This document shows, in pieces, positions 60,583-64,000 of a DNA stretch of 64,000 nucleotides. The notes beneath the pieces are model-generated. The model saw nothing but the letters and a program-made list of their open reading frames with translations. It did not search any database and was not told the DNA's origin. A program made the translations under genes and the position numbers. Location of the stretch: NCBI RefSeq assembly GCF_009176975.1, contig NZ_WEZG01000003.1, positions 62,001 to 126,000 of the forward strand, in the 5' to 3' direction. The DNA comes from Aureimonas psammosilenae (GTDB lineage: Bacteria; Pseudomonadota; Alphaproteobacteria; Rhizobiales; Rhizobiaceae). Each line of letters opens with the position of its first letter. The stretch's first letter is position 1.

Positions 60583-61266
60583 TCAATTAGCGGCATCGAG
60601 GTTTGAGCGCATCTCCTGCCAAGCATCGCGGAGAATGACGTCGGCGTTCACGCTCGCCAAGGCGCCGGCAGTTTCCGTCGGATGTCGCGCGAGATAGGCC
60701 GAAACCAATTCCCAGCCGATGGCATATCCAGCCCAGCGTGGGAGACTGCCACGGCCGAAGAACCAAGCGGGATGGTCGTAGTCGACGCGCTCCAGCTCCT
60801 GCTTGGCTTGGTCAACCACGTCTAGTCCAAGACCGGCGGCATTCGACCACATCGGCTGTTTGCAACCGGTGACCTCGGTCGCGAAGTGATCCGCCAATCC
60901 TTCCGAAACAATGGCTTCCCCAAGCGTTGCGCCATAACCGGTCGAGGCATGGCGTAGGGGATGGTGAAGTTCGTGGGCGAGCGTGGAGCCGAAGTCTCCG
61001 TTTCGCATACTCGCCGCGAAATTCTCGCTTGCCGGAGCGACGGCGATGGTCACCAGATGGGCTTCGTAGCATGACCCGCCGAGGCCGAGCTCGGGGATGA
61101 TGCCCCACTTCGATTGCTTGATCAGAACATCGACGCTGTGCGTCCGGTCGACGGCCGCGACAAGCGCGTCGATTCGACCGGCTACAGCCTTTGCTTCCAC
61201 TTGCATCTGCGTCCGCCACTGCCCCAGGGAGCCGGCAGCTTCGAGGAAATGCAGGCGGATATCCAT
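60583..61266 (-). CDS. DUF2268-type putative zinc-dependent metallopeptidase
   Basis: 227 aa. A zincin signature HELHH at residues 98-102 (HExxH) is followed by the third ligand in SEGLADHFAT (Glu122), the arrangement of the DUF2268 family. No signal peptide or membrane segment is visible, so it probably acts in the cytoplasm. The substrate is unknown. Its stop abuts that of serB (TGATCA), and it starts seven bases before the degP stop on the same strand, so it may be cotranscribed with degP. Its position between serB and degP looks like an insertion into a conserved neighbourhood. Confidence 0.82.
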   Translation of the reverse strand: MDIRLHFLEAAGSLGQWRTQMQVEAKAVAGRIDALVAAVDRTHSVDVLIKQSKWGIIPELGLGGSCYEAHLVTIAVAPASENFAASMRNGDFGSTLAHELHHPLRHASTGYGATLGEAIVSEGLADHFATEVTGCKQPMWSNAAGLGLDVVDQAKQELERVDYDHPAWFFGRGSLPRWAGYAIGWELVSAYLARHPTETAGALASVNADVILRDAWQEMRSNLDAAN

Positions 61267-61273
61267 CGATCCC

Positions 61274-62872
61274 TTACCCGATCGGCACGACGACGATGCG
61301 CAGTTCGCCAGTTGTCGCAGCGACCAGGAACAAAGCCGTCTTCCGGCCGTCGGACTTCAGCTTCGCGATCTTGTCCACGACGTCCTTGGCGGTCTTGACG
61401 TCTTCCTGAGCGACCTGCTTGAGAACCGCGCCCGGTTCGATGCCCTTTTCGGCGGCGCTGGATTTGGGCGCGACCTCCGTCACGACGACGCCAGTCAACC
61501 CTTCGGTCAGCTTGAACTGCTTGCGAAGCTCGTCGCTCATGTCGGCGAGCTTCATGCCGAGCGCTTCCGAACCCGCGGCCGGCTGCTGCGCACCGTCGGC
61601 TGCAGGCTTTGCGCCATCCTCGTTCTCGCTCATCAGCTTTTCGCCGTCCTCCAGGCGGCCGAGGGTGATCTTCACCACGGTCTCCTTGACCGGCTCGTTC
61701 GTCGCTGCCTTGCGCAGGAGCTTCACGTCCACCGCCTTGCCGACAGGGGTTTCGGCCACGATGCGCGGCAGGTCGCGCGACGAGACGACCGGCTTGCCAT
61801 CGAAGGCGGTGATGACGTCGCCGACCTTCAAAAGCCCGTTGTCGGACGGGCCGCCGGGAACGATGCCCATCACCAGAGCGCCCTTTACGTCGCCGAGACC
61901 GAGGCCTGCGCCGATCTCGTCGGTGAGTTCGTCCAAGCGGATACCGAGCCAGCCGCGCCGCGTTTCGCCGAACTCGCGCAACTGCGAAACGACGTTCGAC
62001 GCGAGAGCCGAAGGGATGGAGAAGCCGAGGCCGATGGAACCACCGGTCGGCGAAAGGATCGCGGTGTTGATGCCGACGACATCGCCGTTCATGTCAAAGA
62101 GCGGGCCGCCGGAATTGCCTTTGTTGATCGCCGCATCCGTCTGGATGAAGTTGTCGTAAGGGCCGGCATTGATGTTGCGGCCGCGCGCCGACACGATGCC
62201 GATCGACACCGAGCCGCCGAGGCCGAAGGGATTGCCGATCGCCATCACCCAATCGCCGATGCGCAGCTTTTCCGAATCGCCGAACTTCACGGCCTTCAGC
62301 GGCGTCTTCGGCTCGACCTTCAGAACGGCGAGATCGGTCTTGGTGTCGACGCCCAACAGCTTGGCATCGAGCTTGGAGCCGTCGGCGAAATTGACGGTGA
62401 TCTCGTCCGCGTCCTGAATCACGTGATTGTTCGTCACGATGACGCCCGCCGGGTCCAGCACGAAACCGGAGCCGAGCGACTCGACCTTGCGCGATTCCCC
62501 GCCTTCGTCGTTCTTGAGAAGGTCGTTGAAGAAGTCCTGCAGCGGCGAGCCTTCGGGTGCCTTCAACGGCGGCGCTGTTTCCTCGTCCGACGCGCCCTCC
62601 ACCTTCTGTGCGGTGGAGATATTGACGACCGAATCGAGGAGGCCTTCCGCGAGATCGGAAACGGATTCCGGTCCCTTGTGGCGCGGCAGCGGGGAGGCAG
62701 GCACGCCCGGCGCGGCCGGGTCGATCGTCTCCGCCGCCGGTTTCTGCGGCGCGACTGGCTGGTTGCCGGGCGGCGGCTGGATCACCCCTTGCGAGACGGC
62801 CGGCAAGGCTTGACCGGCACCCATCAGAACGGCGAGCGCGACAGCCGCGTTTCTCGAAAGACGTCCGACCAT
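61274..62872 (-). CDS. DegP/HtrA family serine endopeptidase-chaperone
   Basis: 532 aa periplasmic protease. Signal sequence about 1-28 (MVGRLSRNAAVALAVLMGAG). The catalytic triad is in VTNNHVI (His about 148), TDLAVL (Asp about 179) and NKGNSGGPL (Ser about 252). Two PDZ domains follow, the first with GWLGIRLDELTDEIGAGLGL and the second with LTEGLTGVVVTEVAPKSSAA. It degrades or refolds damaged envelope proteins. ATG 62872 is chosen over 62956 because the extension is not signal-like. It lies downstream of hflC, across a terminator, so it has its own promoter. Confidence 0.93.
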   Translation of the reverse strand: MVGRLSRNAAVALAVLMGAGQALPAVSQGVIQPPPGNQPVAPQKPAAETIDPAAPGVPASPLPRHKGPESVSDLAEGLLDSVVNISTAQKVEGASDEETAPPLKAPEGSPLQDFFNDLLKNDEGGESRKVESLGSGFVLDPAGVIVTNNHVIQDADEITVNFADGSKLDAKLLGVDTKTDLAVLKVEPKTPLKAVKFGDSEKLRIGDWVMAIGNPFGLGGSVSIGIVSARGRNINAGPYDNFIQTDAAINKGNSGGPLFDMNGDVVGINTAILSPTGGSIGLGFSIPSALASNVVSQLREFGETRRGWLGIRLDELTDEIGAGLGLGDVKGALVMGIVPGGPSDNGLLKVGDVITAFDGKPVVSSRDLPRIVAETPVGKAVDVKLLRKAATNEPVKETVVKITLGRLEDGEKLMSENEDGAKPAADGAQQPAAGSEALGMKLADMSDELRKQFKLTEGLTGVVVTEVAPKSSAAEKGIEPGAVLKQVAQEDVKTAKDVVDKIAKLKSDGRKTALFLVAATTGELRIVVVPIG

Positions 62873-62981
62873 CGCTTCATCCCCGTTCTTGAATGCGAGC
62901 CACCCGAGACGGCTGGGCGGCATATGCCAGGAGGCAATCCGAAATGACGGCGACAATCAAGCGCGGCGCCGTCGCATGAGT

Positions 62982-63022
62982 TCAAACGAAACCGGGCGCG
63001 CCATTCTCGACGGCGCGCCCGG
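62982..63022 (-). terminator. Rho-independent terminator after hflC
   Basis: CCGGGCGCGCC (62992-63002) pairs perfectly with GGCGCGCCCGG (63012-63022). On the minus strand it is followed by UUUCGUUUGAA (62991-62982). It stands 15 bases after the hflC stop codon and separates hflC from degP. Confidence 0.8.
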
Positions 63023-63036
63023 CATCTAAGTTCGCG

Positions 63037-64000
63037 TTACGGCGCAGGCGCCGGCGGCGGTGCCGCCCCGGTCGCCGGAGGCGCCGGGGGCGTATTCTGC
63101 CCGCTTCCCGCAGCCGAAGGAGGCGAGTCGAAGCGGCCCGTCTGCCCATCGGTATCGAGATAATCAAAGAACTCGTTGCTGTTCGGCGAGATCATCATGG
63201 TCGTGCCGGTGCCGAGCGAGGTCCGATAAGCCTCCATGCGTCGGAAGAAGTCGAAGAAGCCCGGGTCTTTGCCATAGGCTTCCGCGAGAATGCGGTTGCG
63301 CTCGGCTTGGCCCTGACCTTCCAAGGCGGCGGCATCGCGCTGCGCCTGCGCCGTCAGCGTCACCGCTTCGCGGTCGGCAGCGGCGCGGGTTTCGCGCGCC
63401 TTCACCTGACCATCGGCCCGCAGGCGCTCGGCTTCCGCCAAACGCTCGGCCGACATACGGGCATAGGTCCGCTCCGACACTTCCGGCGTCAGGTCCGTAC
63501 GGCTGATCCGCACGTCCTCGAGGGAAACGCCGAGATTGGCGGCTTCCGGGCGCACCTTGTCGCGCACTTCCACCATCATCTCGGCACGCGCGCTGGAAAG
63601 CGCGGCGTCGAAGGTCCGCTGGCCGTAGGTTTCGCGGATGGCGGAGTTGAAACGCGTCAGGAGCCGCTGTTCGGCGACGTCGAGCTGGCCGCCCGCCACC
63701 GCCTGCCGGAACTTCCGGGCATCGGTGATGCGGTAGACCATGAAGGCGTCGACCTCGTAGAACGCGCCGCCCGAGACCTGCACGCGCAGGTCGGTCAGGT
63801 CGGAGCGCAGGAGTCGGGTCGGCAGCTTCTGGACGTTGTCGGAATTGGCGAAGGTGAAGGGCAGCTTGGCGTAAAGCCCCGGTTCTTCGATCACCCGCTG
63901 GATCTGCCCGAAGCGCAGAACCACGGCTTGTTCGCCCTGGCGAACCACGAAAAGCGAATTCCAAACCAGGAAGAGCACGAGAACGGCGAAAACGAGCACG
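63037..64000 (-). CDS. hflC: HflC, membrane protease regulator (5' end cut off)
   Basis: About 321 codons visible; the start is beyond the right edge. An N-terminal membrane anchor (LVFAVLVLFLVWNSLFVVRQ) is followed by the SPFH/band 7 domain (GEQAVVLRFGQIQRVI, AFMVYRITDARKFRQAV) and a long charged coiled coil (AERLAEAERLRADGQ, AAADREAVTLTAQAQR). With HflK it forms the large complex that surrounds and modulates FtsH. The C terminus has an unusually Pro/Ala-rich tail of about 40 residues ending APPPAPAP. hflK is expected just outside the window, upstream. Confidence 0.93.
   Translation of the reverse strand, partial: VLVFAVLVLFLVWNSLFVVRQGEQAVVLRFGQIQRVIEEPGLYAKLPFTFANSDNVQKLPTRLLRSDLTDLRVQVSGGAFYEVDAFMVYRITDARKFRQAVAGGQLDVAEQRLLTRFNSAIRETYGQRTFDAALSSARAEMMVEVRDKVRPEAANLGVSLEDVRISRTDLTPEVSERTYARMSAERLAEAERLRADGQVKARETRAAADREAVTLTAQAQRDAAALEGQGQAERNRILAEAYGKDPGFFDFFRRMEAYRTSLGTGTTMMISPNSNEFFDYLDTDGQTGRFDSPPSAAGSGQNTPPAPPATGAAPPPAPAP

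Noticed and set aside
61097-62947. 616-codon plus-strand frame opposite degP
   Set aside because: Antisense shadow of the protease gene with low-complexity, Arg/His-rich sequence and no family motif.

Overview
This 64 kb window is a contiguous, gene-dense, GC-rich stretch of an alphaproteobacterial chromosome, most probably from the order Hyphomicrobiales (Rhizobiales). The best evidence is the AcpXL/LpxXL very-long-chain lipid A cluster (22.4-27.3 kb). Support comes from a PdhS/DivJ/PleC-like histidine kinase, an entericidin-type lipoprotein, cspA-rpsU tandem genes with a TTG start for rpsU, an Anbu proteasome-like operon and the miaA/serB/degP/hflC neighbourhood. I cannot assign a genus. 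No rRNA, CRISPR array, insertion sequence, integrase or phage gene is visible; one tRNA-Lys(CTT) is present.

Layout. 0-0.8 kb: a truncated unknown gene translationally coupled to an unusual SpeD-family protein. 0.9-3.4 kb: GNAT acetyltransferase, XylB-like sugar dehydrogenase, sugar aminotransferase. 3.5-8.9 kb: polyol-type ABC transporter smoEFGK with a SorC-family regulator. 9.0-12.4 kb: ATP-grasp / alpha-E / Anbu operon lacking the usual transglutaminase. 12.5-16.5 kb: diguanylate cyclase, DUF971 protein, moaA, an EamA transporter and mobA. 16.6-19.5 kb: amino-acid-type ABC importer without its ATPase, and an Lrp/AsnC regulator. 19.6-22.4 kb: sensor kinase, DUF1289 protein, dusA. 22.5-27.3 kb: acpXL, two ketosynthase-like genes (one without catalytic Cys), a zinc-type dehydrogenase and lpxXL. 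27.5-30.3 kb: GGDEF-EAL protein, then a structured gene-poor interval and the entericidin gene. 30.6-36.7 kb: GlxA/AraC regulator, AlgX-like envelope protein, DUF1194 vWA protein and dimethylglycine/sarcosine dehydrogenase.

36.9-44.5 kb is the most unusual locus. It combines a polytopic membrane protein (possible GT-C glycosyltransferase), a class III aminotransferase, an extended SDR, a small EamA/SMR transporter, a DprE1-like oxidase and a HAD-UbiA fusion. The last two resemble the enzymes that make decaprenyl-phosphoryl arabinose in mycobacteria, so the locus may make and use a polyprenyl-phosphate pentose with an extra modification. 44.7-49.8 kb: DUF4174 protein, two Gfo/Idh/MocA oxidoreductases, cspA, rpsU and an epimerase-like SDR.

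50-58 kb holds branched-chain amino acid biosynthesis in three pieces on the minus strand: TetR-ilvC under a perfect palindrome, and ilvB-ilvN behind a complete transcription attenuator with a 16-residue leader peptide. Between them lie a vapBC module coupled to a RecD/Dda-like helicase and a LysE exporter. 57.9-64 kb: DUF1206 membrane protein, miaA and serB (divergent, start codons almost touching), a DUF2268 metallopeptidase, degP/htrA and a truncated hflC.

Recurring regulatory architecture: stem-loops directly after both solute-binding-protein genes, bidirectional terminators between convergent genes, and many NTGA stop/start overlaps, two of them using TTG.
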